The notes under the pieces were generated by a model. The model worked only from the letters and a program-made list of their open reading frames with translations, had not been told where the DNA came from and made no database searches. DNA of 64,000 nt from Cycas panzhihuaensis (lineage: Eukaryota > Cycadophyta): the NCBI GenBank assembly GCA_023213395.1, contig CM041465.1, positions 80,049,741 through 80,113,740 on the forward strand, read 5' to 3'. Made by a program: the position numbers and the translations under genes. Below are positions 23,917-35,435 of the stretch, piece after piece. How positions within the stretch are numbered: the stretch's first letter is position 1; the number at the start of each line of letters is the position of its first letter.

Positions 23917-24794
23917 GGTCAATCCATTCCTTGTGGGAGAGTCAAGGTACTAAATAATCAAATTTTTTTCCATCAAATTTTTTTTTCTCATTAGTACCTA
24001 TTCTCATTTAATTTCCATTTAGTTACTTTGCTTTTTGCAGGTAGATAACACTGCAATCGGGCAACTACCCTAACACTACCACTAGACAGTTCTCTTTTGC
24101 ATTTAAATAGAGATCCTATGCTGGGGGTCTATAAATATCACGAGGATGTGTCGTTTTGGGCTAAGCGCATTATGGCTTTTCTGTCCCTTACGTGAAGGAC
24201 TAGAGATCACACTCCTAAATCAAGCCTTAGACAGAACTCAGCTACGGAATTGTGCCTCCACGTACCTGCGAGTATATAGGAGGACCCCCTAGATAGGCCT
24301 TCCTAGTATAGGTAATCATAGGAAACCTATTGATCATCTATAATTTGTAATACACCAATAAGCAGTTAGCCCTGGGAAGTTACTCTCCACATACCTTAGA
24401 GACGGGGTAGTACAACTACAGAGTAGAATGTTTGCCTCTATAAGTTGATACTATTTACGTCTGGGATCAGTATATCAGAGGGCCTACAAACCAGACAAGC
24501 CCATACCTAGTGTACCTGATTAGTCTATTAGTGGGTTATATGCACTTAGTCAGTTAGTGAGTCAGTCATCATCTATTTGTTAAATTGAGTGTGTCTAGCC
24601 AGTTTATCATTAGCTCATGTGCACATAGTCTGTCAGGCAACTAGTGCCCAAAAAAATAAAAAAGCAAAAAAAAAAAAAAAAAAAAAAATCCATATTGCCT
24701 CATTGTAAAATATTAGGGATAATAGTCTATAGATACCCCGTCAAATCCCTAGTCACATTTACCAACCAGGATTCAACTTAGGTCTTGTGGACTA
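23917..24794 (+). other. G2 leader
   Basis: No gene. It includes the block at 24118-24400 shared with the G1 leader and an A-rich tract with a run of 24 A at 24666-24689. The gag ATG follows at 24795. Confidence 0.7.
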
Positions 24795-25780
24795 ATGGCC
24801 CCTAAGATGAACCCAAGTTGGACTCAAGATCTCAATGATGTTATTTCACAACTTCGAGAAGATATATTACAAATTCAAAATGACTTCAATGAAAAATTTG
24901 AAACAGTAATGCTAGAGCTCACATCCATGAAACCTCTTAAGGAAGAAAATAGTGACCTTGATGATACTACTCACATAGGTGGGGGTCACTTTGCTAAAGA
25001 AGATGAAGGTAATGATGGTAGGCACTTTCGTCGAAACTTCCTTCCTAAGGTAGAAATCAAGAAGTTCAATGGCACAGATGTACATACCTGGATCACCCAA
25101 ATAGAACAATACTTTTCTCTTAATCAAGTTCTAACAGATAAGAAGATCCCTCTTGCTTCTTTACACATGGAAACTGAACCCTACCAATGGGTTATGAAAA
25201 TAATTAGTGGGCTTAGTTATCAATGGGAGGGTTTTGTCAAGGATCTTATAGCTCAATATGACAGTACCTGGGATCATGACCACTTTAACCAGTTAGCTAA
25301 AGTTAGATAGGAGGGGACTGTTTTAGCTTATACATCAGAATACCAATGTCTCTCCACAAGGGTTGATGGTCTTTGTCAGGATAAATTACTTGAGTTGTAC
25401 ATTGGTGGGTTACGGGATGACATCAGACATGAGTTGTAACTCTTAAGACCTGATAACATCTCTACAGCTATTAATTTTGCTCGACATATTGAAGCAAAAA
25501 ATAAGATATCTTGACCCCCCCAATGGACATTTCCAGAAAAATGACCATAATTTCAGGTTCCTAGTGTATGATGAATGACTTCCCAAGAGATGGATGAGAA
25601 ACGATTAAAAGGGTTATGTTTTTGTTATAACCAAAAGTGGAATAAAGACCATAAGTATCCTAAATGACGCTTATTCATAATTGAGGATGTTCAAGATGAG
25701 GAACCAGTAGAAGAAGCCTCATTAGAGCTAGAGAATAATGATTGCGACCCACCCGAGGAGGAAGAAGAAGATACTGCTAC
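24795..25780 (+). pseudogene. G2 gag
   Basis: Open from the ATG at 24795 to a stop at 25308 and continuing in frame afterwards (EGTVLAYTSEYQ), so a single CAG to TAG-type change closes it. The N-terminus is predicted helical (DLNDVISQLREDILQIQNDF). The capsid follows with VHTWITQIEQYFSLNQV, YQWEGFVKDLIAQY and later LLELYIGGLRDDIRHEL. The zinc-finger end (GLCFCYNQKWNKDHKYPK near 25607-25660) has lost Cys residues. Family: gypsy chromovirus Gag, particle protein. The leader-proximal ATG and matching homology fix the start. Confidence 0.85.
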
Positions 25781-26400
25781 TATATCTGTGCATGCCCTAG
25801 TTGGAATTACAGCCCCTCAGACACTCAAACTTATTAGGTACATTAAGAAAAGGAAGGTGGTTGTCCTCATAGATTCTGGGAGCACCCATAATTTTATTAA
25901 TCAGAAACTTACTAAAGAACTCAGCTGTTTTCCATATCCTATCAAAAAATTTCAGGTTATGGTGGCTAATGGAGGGATACTCACTTGTGGGGAAAAATGT
26001 CATAATATCAAGTTATAAATGGGTGACTATCACCTCTCCACTTCTATGTATGCCATTCCCGTTGGAGGAGTTGATGTTATATTAGGGGTACAATAGCTCA
26101 AACCACTAGGGACCATTCAACTAAATATGCAAGAGCCCTTCATCTGATTTAGTTATGAAGGAATTGACTATCAATTGAATGGGATCATTCCTCCACTGAC
26201 CTAAATCATCAACTCATACCGTATAGAGAGGCTTATTAAAAAGGGTGGTACAAGAATCATTGCGAAATATTATGCTATGGAAGGTCAAGAATTTCCAACA
26301 GAAGGGGGCATTCTCCAAGATGATGATATACCAAATGACTTAAAATTGGTACTTCATCCCATAACTAGGTCTTTCAGGATATTCCTCAAGGTCTTCCCCC
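25780..26400 (+). pseudogene. G2 aspartic protease
   Basis: The frame 25788-26018 reads VVVLIDSGSTHNFINQKL with the catalytic DSG intact, then QVMVANGGILTCGEKC. After a stop, VGGVDVILGVQ gives the flap and helix block (usual LGxDxVLGxQWL). The protease cuts the polyprotein in the particle. From about 26110 to 26400 a linker leads to RT with a frameshift near 26370. Confidence 0.83.
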
Positions 26401-27690
26401 AGTACGTGACCAAGATCATAGCATTGACCTGGTAATTGAAAGTAATCCTCCTTGTATTCGACCATACCAGTATCCCTACCAGCAAAAGAATGAAATTGAA
26501 TCACTAGTTCAAGAACTCCTTAATGGTGGTATTATTAGGGAAAGTAAAAGCACTTTTTCTGCCCTAGTGATTTTAGTAAGAAAAAATGATGGCTCATTTC
26601 ACATGTGTGTAGACTATCGCGAGCTCAATAAGATAACCATCAACGATAAATTTCCTATACCAGTCATTGATGAACTCTTGGATGAACTCCATGGAGCAAT
26701 GTTCTTCACATTATTGGACTTACGGTCAGGATACCATCAAATCAGGATCAAAGCAGAGGATGTTCATAAAATTGCATTTTATACACATGAAGGTCACTAT
26801 GAATTTTTAGTCATTCTATTTGGCTTGACTAATGCCCCATCCACCTTTCAAGGACTTATGAATAAACTCTTTCAGCCTTACTTAAGGAAGTTCATGTTAG
26901 TCTTTTGGATGACATTTTGATCTTTAGTTGTACATGGGAAGACCATCTTCAGCATGTTGATAAGGCATTACAGGTGCTTGCAGACAACCAGCTTTATACA
27001 AAAAAATTAAAATGTCAATTTGGTCAAACAGAAATAGAATATTTGGGCCATATTATCTCTCAATAAGGAGTCAAGGTGAATCCTAAGAAAATAGCAATTA
27101 TTACAAACTGGCCTAAACCTAAAAACATCAAGGGCCTTCGTGGATTCTTAGGAATCATAGGATATTATCGAAAGTTTGTTCAAGGCTATGCAAAGATTGC
27201 TTCCCCTTTAATCAACTTGTTAAAAAGGGATTCCTTTTATTGGAATGATAAGGTCTCTAAAGCATTTGAATACCTAAAGCTAGCTTTAACTACCACACCA
27301 GTCCTTGCAACACTAGACTTTACAAAGACCTTCACCATTGAATGTGATGCATTGGGGCAAGGCATTGGAGCAATCTTAATACAAGAAGGAAAACCTTTGG
27401 CCTTTAAAAGTCATCAACTTACACTCAAGGAATAAGTCAAATCCACCTATGAGAAGGAGATGTTAGCAATTCTTCATGTAGTTAGGAAATGGCAGTAATA
27501 TTTATTGGGAACATATTTCTAAATTAAAACAGACCATGATAGCTTAAAATATTTCCTATCTCAAAGGATAGCATCTGAGGAACAACAAAAATGGGTCACC
27601 AAAATGCAAGCTTTTGACTTTGAAATCATATATAAAAAAGGCAAGGATAATATAGCTGTTGATGATTTATCTCATAAGGAAGAAGGATCT
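26400..27690 (+). pseudogene. G2 reverse transcriptase and RNase H
   Basis: [20 protein letters not shown] opens RT near 26420. The frame 26567-26920 has [34 protein letters not shown] and [21 protein letters not shown] single-base shift near 26895 precedes LDDILIF, so the DD box is present in a neighbouring frame. The frame 27076-27435 has the connection block (GLRGFLGIIGYYRKFVQGY) and RNase H start (FTIECDALGQGIGAILIQEG). RNase H continues past a stop with STYEKEMLAILHVVRKWQ and IKTDHDSLKYFL to about 27690. Confidence 0.88.
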
Positions 27691-28970
27691 GCACTATATT
27701 CTATCACGACAGTCAATCCCTCTTAGATAGCAGTCGCTAAGCAAGAATGGGATGAGGACTCCTTTACAAAGTAGATCATTTAAGACCTTCAAGCTGGAGT
27801 AGGAAATTCAACCCATTATACATGGTCTTTAAATATTCTCTGGTATAAGAATCAAATATATATATACCCTCACTCTATCCTTAAGGAGCAAATTTTACAT
27901 GATGCATATGCCTCTCCAACAGCAGGTCACTCAGGGTTCTTACAAACATACCACTGCTTAAAACATTCTTTCTTTTGGAAGCGACAAAAAGGAGATATAA
28001 AGAGATATGTTTCCTCATGTAAAATTTGTCAACGATATAAGACATAAATAGTCAAGTCTCTAAGATTGCTACAACCCCTTCCCATACCAAATCAACGATG
28101 GAAAGAAATTTCTATAGACTTCATCATGGTCTGCCCAAGTCAGAAGGAAAAGATGCTATACTGGTGGTTGTTGATAGGCTAACTAAATATGCTCATTTTT
28201 GTGGCATTCAGGCCACATATAAGGCAAAGTAAATTGCTGAGGTCTTTTTAAAGGATATACACAGGTTGCATGGCATGCCTAAATGTATAGTCAATGATCA
28301 GGATCCCAAGTTTACCAGCAACTTCTGGACAGAACTCTTCCATCTACTTGGTACTAAATTGACAATGAGCTCAGCCTACCATCCATAAACAGATGGACAA
28401 AATGAGGTGGTTAATAAGTACCTTGAAGGATACCTTTGGTGTTATGCTTCAGATAAGCAGGGGCAGTGGCATCATTGGCTTCCTTTAGCAAAATGGTGGT
28501 ATAATATAACCTATCATGCATCAGTAGGAATGACTCCATTCCAAGCATTATATGGATATGAACCACCCACACTTAAAAACTATGCCATAATCAATTCTAA
28601 GATTCAAGTAGTCAAAGACCACATCCAACAAACAACATAGATTCTTAAGCTACTCAAGGAAAATAACCTTACATAAAATCAGATGAAACAATAGGCAGAT
28701 AAAGGGCAAAGTGAACAAGCATTTCAGCCAGGTGATTAGGTATACTTACAGTTGCAACCATATAAGCAGGCATCTCTCAAACGGAATGGGCAAGATAAGT
28801 TACAACCTCGATTTTATGGGCCTTACAAAATTCTCAAGAAGATTAGTGAAGTTGCATATGCCTTGGACTTACTACCACTATCAAGGATCTATAATGTCTT
28901 TCATGTTTCATGTCTCAAGAAGGTAATTGGGCAACAAGTATAAGTTCAAACAGAATTACCTATCTTAAAT
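27690..28970 (+). pseudogene. G2 integrase
   Basis: The N-terminal zinc binder (AGHSGFLQTYHCLKHSFFW then CKICQRYKT) lies near 27930-28045. Catalytic core: EISIDFI, IVNDQDPKFTSNFW and GQNEVVNKYLE hold the D, D and E positions, with interrupting stops between. The frame 28407-28640 covers NKYLEGYLWCYASDKQGQW and ASVGMTPFQALYGYEPP. The C-terminal part (PRFYGPYKILKKISEVAYAL, IYNVFHVSCLKK) lies at 28752-28943. The catalytic residues survive although the frame is broken. Confidence 0.87.
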
Positions 28971-29160
28971 GAGGAGGGGCAACTTCAACTCATTCCAGAA
29001 TGTATCATCGATCGAAGAATTTGACATCTACGATCCAGACAAATCATTGAGTATCTCATCAAATGGAAATAACTTCCGTGAGAAGATGCAACCTCGGAGA
29101 ATGAACAATTTGTTCTAGAGCACCCTGAGATCACCAAGCTTTGAGGGCAAAGCTTTTTCA
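28970..29160 (+). pseudogene. G2 chromodomain at the integrase C-terminus
   Basis: Reads PECIIDRRI, a stop, HLRSRQIIEYLIKWK, a stop, LP, then SENEQFVLEHPEITKL. This matches the chromovirus chromodomain pattern (ILxRRxxxxxxxxxxYLVKWKxLPxxxATWE). In relatives the domain reads histone marks to steer insertion. Here two or three stops break it. This places G2 in the chromovirus branch (Tekay or Reina-like, not resolved). Confidence 0.78.
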
Positions 29161-29172
29161 AGGGGGGGACTT

Positions 29173-29548
29173 TGTTAGGGATCCAACCCCTAACTTACAT
29201 TCTCTTATATCTTCTACTTCTTTTCTCTCTTATATCTTTATTTCTTCTACTTCTTCCTTTTTCTTAATATCCCACATACATAAGTAGAAGGTTGTGTAGT
29301 GGTCATTGAGTACTATATATATTCATGTAGTATCCCACATGCATAAGGAGGAGGTTGAGTAGTAAGTATAGAGCCATATATATATTTATGTAATCCTTAG
29401 AGTATGGTATCTCAAATATCATTGTTATTTGCATGTAATTGGGAGGTTGCCCCCTCAAAGGATATTGCAATACAAGTGCTCTTTTGGAGTTATTTGTTTT
29501 GTTTATTATATTGATATGTAATTATCATTAAGGAGTGGTATCCTAACA
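29173..29548 (+). repeat. 3' LTR of G2 with upstream PPT
   Basis: TGTTAGGGATCC begins two bases after the purine-rich AAGGGGGGGAC tract (29160-29170). It ends CCTAACA at 29548 and is followed by AGTGG, the same five bases that follow the 5' LTR at its primer site. Confidence 0.93.
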
Positions 29549-29842
29549 AGTGGGACCTCTTTACTAACACCTTGAGGTTTTGGTTTAACGATTCATTACA
29601 AGTGGTATCAGAGCCAAGAACCAGGTTCAAATCCTGTGGGGGCAACACTGCTTATAGGGGCAGTGGGTGACGCACCAAATATCATCGATACGCAAAATGC
29701 TGTCATAGCCAGGGCCTATGGGGTGCATGAATGCTGGTGAAAGTGGGGCTAACTTGTTTAAACTAGGGGGGAGGTAATGGTCTACTTGGTGGGGGGCCCT
29801 CTTCACTAACACCTTGAGGTTTTGGTATAATGGTTCGTTACA
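29549..29842 (+). mobile_element. TRIM-like miniature LTR element, about 292 bp
   Basis: A 50-base segment (29551-29600) ending in ATTCATTACA recurs with few changes at 29790-29842 ending GTTCGTTACA. The left copy is followed by TGGTATCAGAGCC (29603-29615), an exact initiator-Met primer site; the right copy is preceded by the purine tract AGGGGGGAGG (29765-29774). LTR, primer site, short non-coding core, PPT, LTR is the TRIM layout, with no coding capacity. The right LTR may start at 29778 (TGGTCTAC), in which case the left copy is truncated. Confidence 0.68.
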
Positions 29843-29847
29843 GAATT

Positions 29848-29992
29848 GCTTACATTGAAATTCTAAAATAATGTAATAATAATGAGGGAGGTATGTGCAC
29901 CTTCCATGAACATCCTTGGTCACTCTAAAGAGGGTGAAACCTACACCACAAATAATTTATCCTTTCCTAAGGGGTATTAGGCATGCATAGGA

Positions 29993-30028
<36 letters not shown>

Positions 30029-31857
30029 ATTCGTTCTTTTCAAAAGAAAGAAACAAGGAAAGCAACCCTATATAAATGCTCCTTTAAACAAGTAAGATAT
30101 GCAATGTTAGTTTTACTTACTATGCATATAAAATATCCAATTATTACGTCGAAAAGGGGGGTAAAAGGAAGAGAGAAGGGTAGCCTCAGAATGGTTAACC
30201 CTCCCAATGGGATGTCTCCACATCCTTAAGCACTCAAGTAAGCAAATTAGGACCAAAGCCAAGTTTCTCCAATGGTAGGAGAGCAACAAATTTTGTTTCG
30301 AGAAAAGTTGCAAAGGAATGTAAAAGTTACAAAAGTTGCAATGTGTAACTTTTGCAAGATTTGAAAAAGTGAGGCTAAGGTTATGTGAATCAAAAGAATT
30401 ACTACTAAACTAAGTTTTATGGGGGGCTATGATGGCTAGTTGCAGGCGTAACAAGGTGTTGCTAACGCTACAATCAATAAAGTTCCCTAGCCCAAAGGTT
30501 TTTGGGTGAATAAGGGAGGTATTGGGAGAAGAAAAGAAGCGGAGAGTAGGGGGATGCCCTTGAGGAGATGGTAAAAGGGTATGGAACCCTGCCTAAAGCT
30601 CCTTTCTCTCTTCACTAGTTATTTTTCTCCCTACCTCCTTAGGTTAACCTAAGAGAAACTTCAAGGTAGAAGGGAAACAAGCTAGTGAAGGGGAGGGTTT
30701 GCCTCTTAGAATGAAGAAACAAAGGGGAACTTCACATAACAAATGAAAAAACAAGCAAAGAAACCTTTATCCTGAATGAGAAGAGGAATATGCAGGCCCG
30801 TAGGTATCTGGTAAGGGCAATTTTGAGGCAGATCTAGCTTGTATGCTGGCTAGGGAAGAGGTTTATCTTAGAAGACTGGTGAAGCGCTCCTACAATGGCA
30901 AAAAGAGGAAGCATAACCTGTAATAAACTTGATGCTTGAGGCTTAGTGGAGCACTTGTGGTGAAGATCTATCCCAAAGTTTACTTTAGTAGGCATGCAAC
31001 TCAAGATTTTACCCTAAGGGAGATGATGGCAGGAGTGGAGGATAGGTACAACAAGTGAAAACTTTGTTTTTAAATTTTTCCTTTAAGATGAGGTGGAAGA
31101 AGAAAGAAGAAGTGAGAGTAAATTTAGGTTTTTAAACCCAACCCTAGCTTAATAGGCATTTAGGGCTCACCCTGGGTGGGGAATAATCCAACGTCACATG
31201 TCAATTTCACATTTAATACGAAATTGGTTGTGGCCAGATAAAAAAATAATTTTAAACAATCACAATATGGTAAACTTTGCGGTACCATGAAGTTTGTAGT
31301 GGTACTACAGAATTTGTAGCAATGTGAGCAATATTAGGAGAAAACAAAAAAAGGGAGAGACTGAAAGGCTCCCCAAAAGAAGGGCCTAGATCCCAAAAAG
31401 ATAATAACACAATGCCAAAGTGCCAATAGGGGTGATAGGACTTAGAGGGGCCATGATGAATGAAAAGGGGGTGGTAACAAGGCCCCAAAGGGAGACAAAT
31501 AGTAAATATGGGCAATAACCAGGCCTAAACAGGATGTTGGAGGTCACATCGCACCAAAGGGTGATAAAGGACATGCTATGAGAGCCAAAAGTGATTGGAG
31601 ATGTTATGGAGACATGATAAAGAGTTGTAAAATACCATGTGATACATATCCTAAGTCCTCATAGGCTAAAGTATTAAGATGCAACATAAGTAAATAGGAA
31701 GGTGATGCATAATGATCATGTAATTAGCCAATCAATATGCAAATTGCATTTATCAACAACCTCATAGCGTCTTGAATCTAATGAAAGTGAGTATAGATAC
31801 ATACCTATGCTTACCTAAGATGAGTCGTCCATGTCCATTCCTAGTAGCCGAGAAACA
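29848..31857 (-). repeat. 3' LTR of A, proximal part
   Basis: Continues the LTR after the G2 unit. It holds an AT microsatellite at 29996-30026, the GGTACC-centred palindrome at 31272-31295, and ends ...GAGAAACA at 31857, aligned with the LTR starts of B (41744) and D (58487). The adjoining minus-strand purines at 31858-31866 (AAGGGGGTAG region) are the PPT. Short frames here, including 31252-31515, have no homology and are noise. Confidence 0.85.
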
Positions 31858-32249
31858 CTACCCCCTTGGTAGCAAAGCCTCACTACTCTGAAGCATGGTA
31901 TGATGGTGAATGCTGGTAACACAGAGGTTAATATCATATGTTAAAGTATAGTGATGTCATCATCTAAGAGTGGTGGCAAGTGTCGTGGTGGAACGTATGG
32001 ACAAGGTGAAGAGAGGGGTAGCATAGAGGATACCTCTACATTACCTTAAAATATGATGAGAGAGATAATGGATGAAGGGGATGCCCCCATTGCATTTATG
32101 TAAGGTGAAAGATGTTGACAGTCATGAGCATGGTCAAACAAATAATATAAATGAGAAATATGTACATATAAGGAACATAATATAGGGGCTTCGTGCCACA
32201 TGTGGCACAAAGAACAAAGTGAAAAAATAAACCTAGTGGTCACCATAGT

Positions 32250-32770
32250 TTAGCCTCATCAGTGGCTAACTTTCAAAGGTGCAAACGGGTTACGGAATGA
32301 AGGATGAGATGATCCCAAAACTAGGGTGGTTAGGCAACATGATAGGTTCCTCAAGGAGGATCATTGAGACAGGGGAGATGACACTTGAGGATGTGACGAA
32401 TGAGACCATCTACTTTGGTGTTTAGGTCTCAAGGAATGTGTTAGATATCTATGAAGGGGAAGCGAGATAGGAGAGTCTTGGCAGTTGAAGCGAGGGCTTC
32501 AAAACATAGGTAGCATACTTGATAAACTTAGGTAAGCTACGATACAATGACCTGGGAGTCACAAAGAAGAATGATAAGACCATGGTGAAAATTGAGTGCA
32601 TCGGTAAGGGCCTCAATAATGGCTATGTATTTAGTTTTGTTATTAGTGGCCTCAGGAAGAAAGATCCCAGAATGTATGTAATCATATCCAGAGAGGTCAC
32701 AGAGAATCCACATGGTAGCAAAAGGTCCTAAATTACTATGGCTTCCTCCATAAGTGAAGATAAGTAATAC
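32250..32770 (-). pseudogene. A: RNase HI-like domain, catalytic Asp lost
   Basis: The minus-strand frame reads MVLLIFTYGGSHSNLGPF, MWILCDLSGYDYIHSGIFL and EATNNKTKYIAIIEALTDAL, then LLCDSQVIVS near 32540. It matches the D copy at 59025-59414, but the first catalytic Asp (FIDGGS) is Tyr and the Glu of NNxxEY is Lys. Position: between the 3' LTR and the antisense gene remnant. In relatives this is a second RNase H that would help degrade the RNA strand. This copy is inactive. Confidence 0.8.
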
Positions 32771-33342
32771 CATGGTGAAGAAATGAGGATCTCTATCAAA
32801 CGATAAGAGGAAAGTGATAACAGGGTTAATAGGTGGAGAGAAAGGAGGAGAGGTAGTGAAAAGGCTATAAATCACTTAGAAGGCTATGAATATGGGTCAT
32901 GAAGGATATGAGAGTCCTGAAAAGAGGCTACCCGGGGGGCAAGGAAACTGACCTGATGAAGAAGTGAGGGAATGGTAGTGGAAAGGCCTCTTTGGGACCC
33001 CAAAGGTTGCTAAAAGGACCAATATTAGGCCTAAAAAATGGGAGGCTCTTTCTTTAGGAGCTCAAAAGACTCAAACAAGCAACAAAAATAGATCCAGGAT
33101 GGCAAAATAAGTCAAAGGAGTATAAACATGAGCATGTTTTGAGGCAGTACAAAAAATGAGACAAAAGGGATCTATAGGAGACTGGAAGGATCATCATAAA
33201 TGCACCAAAAAATCTTGAAAAAGAGGCCATAGAGGTAAAACAGAGGACGGGCCCTTAACACAAAGGTAATGGGGCTAAAGATATGGTCTCAAGGGTTATG
33301 ACAGTGACAGAAAAGGAGAAAGTGCCCCTAAGTGCCCCCGCG

Positions 33343-34560
33343 TATATAAAGGAAGGAGGGTAAAAATGAGATTCATTTTCATGGGCTTGTGATAAATTTT
33401 AAGCCCTTCCTTCTATGCAATAGAGCTCTGCCTGACTTCATAGACACACAGTAAGAGATCTGACCATTAGATTGAGTTAAGGAGACAACCGACATGATCT
33501 AGATGACAAGATGGTGGTGGCGAGGTTGGATCTAGTGAGTGGATCGTCTCCTACCTACTTCATTTCTTTATTTATATTTGGTAGTTTTTTGAGTTTTTTA
33601 GAGCTTATTTTTAGCCTCTTAAAGGTATTTTAGGATCCTATGGAGTCTGGATGAGGCCTAGATAGGGGAGAGAGTAGCAGGTAGAGCTCTAGTAGAAGTG
33701 GTGGTAATGGTAGTAGCAATAGAGGCAACGATAGCTGCAACGGATAGAGGAGAGGAGGGAGGACATGCCTCAGTGGCCTAGGAGATATGAGAGGTAGTAC
33801 TGGAGGCCAAGGAAGGTGGTCTAGTAGTTGAGAGAGCTCTTATGGAGGAGGTGGTTGTCAGAGTCAAGGAGGCAGTAGTCTTGGGAGATGAGACACTACC
33901 CTTACTCAACATCTTTTGACCATTAGCTACTAAGATAGCTTACTCTGATTTGTTCTTGACACTTTGATACTTTGATATACATATATGTTAGACTGACATA
34001 TGATATATGTGGTTTGGAAGGTGCATCGAAGATGGGGAGACTATTGGAGGTAATAGTCTGAGAGTTATTCCCCCAGATCTACATGGAGGGACATCCTCCC
34101 ATCCTAAATGGAGAGGAACCTCGATTGGTAGGGCATATATGGTGGTATTCATCCCATTGATCAAGGCTAGGGATATATGGATGGTGGAGTCCCAAGGATA
34201 CTAAGTGAGGGTAGGACAACTACAGGGAGAGCTGGATGGGCTCTGTACTAAGAGGGACTAGGCAGTCAAAGAGAGGAATACACTACAAGGCCATATCTAG
34301 GTGTTAAAGGCCCAGGGAGGATGAGGAGTAGGCAGAGATATGGAGAGTCACATTAGGATTGTTGTGCTTGAGGAGGGACTCTAGAGAGCAGAGGGGGAGA
34401 TGGATCGTATCCAATCACAATACAATTAGCTAGCAGAGTAGGTCGCCATAAGGTCATCGTAGAGTAGGACTCACACTCATACGATGATACTAACCCATAG
34501 GAGGCCTCAGGATGAGGGGAGTAAGGTAGGGAGATCACAACAGTGTAGGAGGAGCCTAGG
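33343..34560 (+). pseudogene. A: remnant of the antisense (plus-strand) gene
   Basis: A TATA box (TATATAAAGG, 33343) and the following 5' part align with B at 43129 and D at 59951. The mobile-domain part is missing: alignment jumps near 33665 from the 5' region to the acidic and Gly-rich end of exon 2, a deletion of about 1 kb. The later exon is seen at 34007-34204 (PLIKARDIWMVESQ; D has PLVRARDMWVSESQEHE). A conserved acceptor-like site (TTTTCATATAG) sits at 35026. The gene is therefore a 5' and 3' shell only. Confidence 0.65.
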
Positions 34561-35435
34561 GGACATGTGGCCTCCTAGTAAGGGATCTTGCAGATGAGGA
34601 GATGATACCCCTTGAGGGTAGGGCATCGAGGAGCTAGACACATGGTTAGTTTTGGGTAGGAAAGCATTAGACCTCCATGGAGTCACCATATGTTGACACA
34701 TGATTGTACTCCTCCCTACAAGGATTCTAGCTTCTTGAGGATGATGTACCATATGGATTTATATGATATAATTCATTATGTATATAGACATGGGCCAATT
34801 AGTACCCCATTTGACCCATGATGATGGCATTTGTGATGATTTTATGATGTTGTTACTGGGTTTTATTTGTGTAATTATTCATACATATATATGGAGAGAT
34901 GTATGCATAGAGATATGGGTGCACGGGTGCGTAAGGGATTATGCATCATGATGGTTTAAGTTGATTATTATATATAGCTTTTGTTGTTAGATCACTTAAG
35001 TGACACTCACGCTTCTTTTCATATAGGTCCATACTCATAGCTTGCACATATAACCACCATATATATAGGTGATAGGCACGTATGAGGCTAGAAGAGGGAG
35101 AACCATGCATGTCCATCAAAGGAGCATAATAGATATACAAAGGAAACAACGACAAGAAGGAAGTGCCACTCAAGGAAGAAGCCCTAGTTGGGGTGCGATT
35201 CCATGCTCAGGAGCAACAAAAGTCTACACATCTAACTAGGAGGAAGGGTTCCCCTAGGAGGGAAATAGAAAAGATGCAATAGAGGAGATGGAATTATAAA
35301 AGTGAGAGGCCACCCTAAGCCACCATTCCACTTGTGGATAGGAAGAATGGAGATGCGCTTAGAGAGGTAGTTTAGGCTTATTTCAGAGTGAAAGAAGAGA
35401 AGGGGTATGCCTAATATACTTAGGAGTAGTAAAGG
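34560..35435. other. A: spacer between antisense gene and integrase
   Basis: Aligns with B 45640-46385 and D 62640-63465. It contains no supported gene. The acceptor-like site at 35017-35026 is conserved in all three copies and may belong to a downstream non-coding exon of the antisense transcript. Confidence 0.55.

Larger units (their letters stand above)
23522..29842 (+). mobile_element. Inserted unit: chromovirus G2 plus TRIM-like tail, TSD GAATT
   Basis: The bases just left (23517-23521) and just right (29843-29847) are both GAATT. Removing the unit and one GAATT rejoins a Tat LTR in which GCTTAC follows, as in the LTR of B at 39853. The unit holds a full gypsy element G2 (23522-29548) and a further 294 bases that look like a small LTR element (29549-29842). 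The outer ends are therefore a G2 LTR start and a TRIM LTR end, an unusual pairing. Confidence 0.85.

Noticed and set aside
29625-29637. GGTTCAAATCC after the TRIM primer site looks like a tRNA B box
   Set aside because: No A box at the right spacing and no cloverleaf. The neighbouring TGGTATCAGAGCC is explained as a primer site.
31252-31574. Overlapping open frames on the minus strand in the LTR of A
   Set aside because: They lie inside LTR sequence and are not kept open in the LTRs of B or D.
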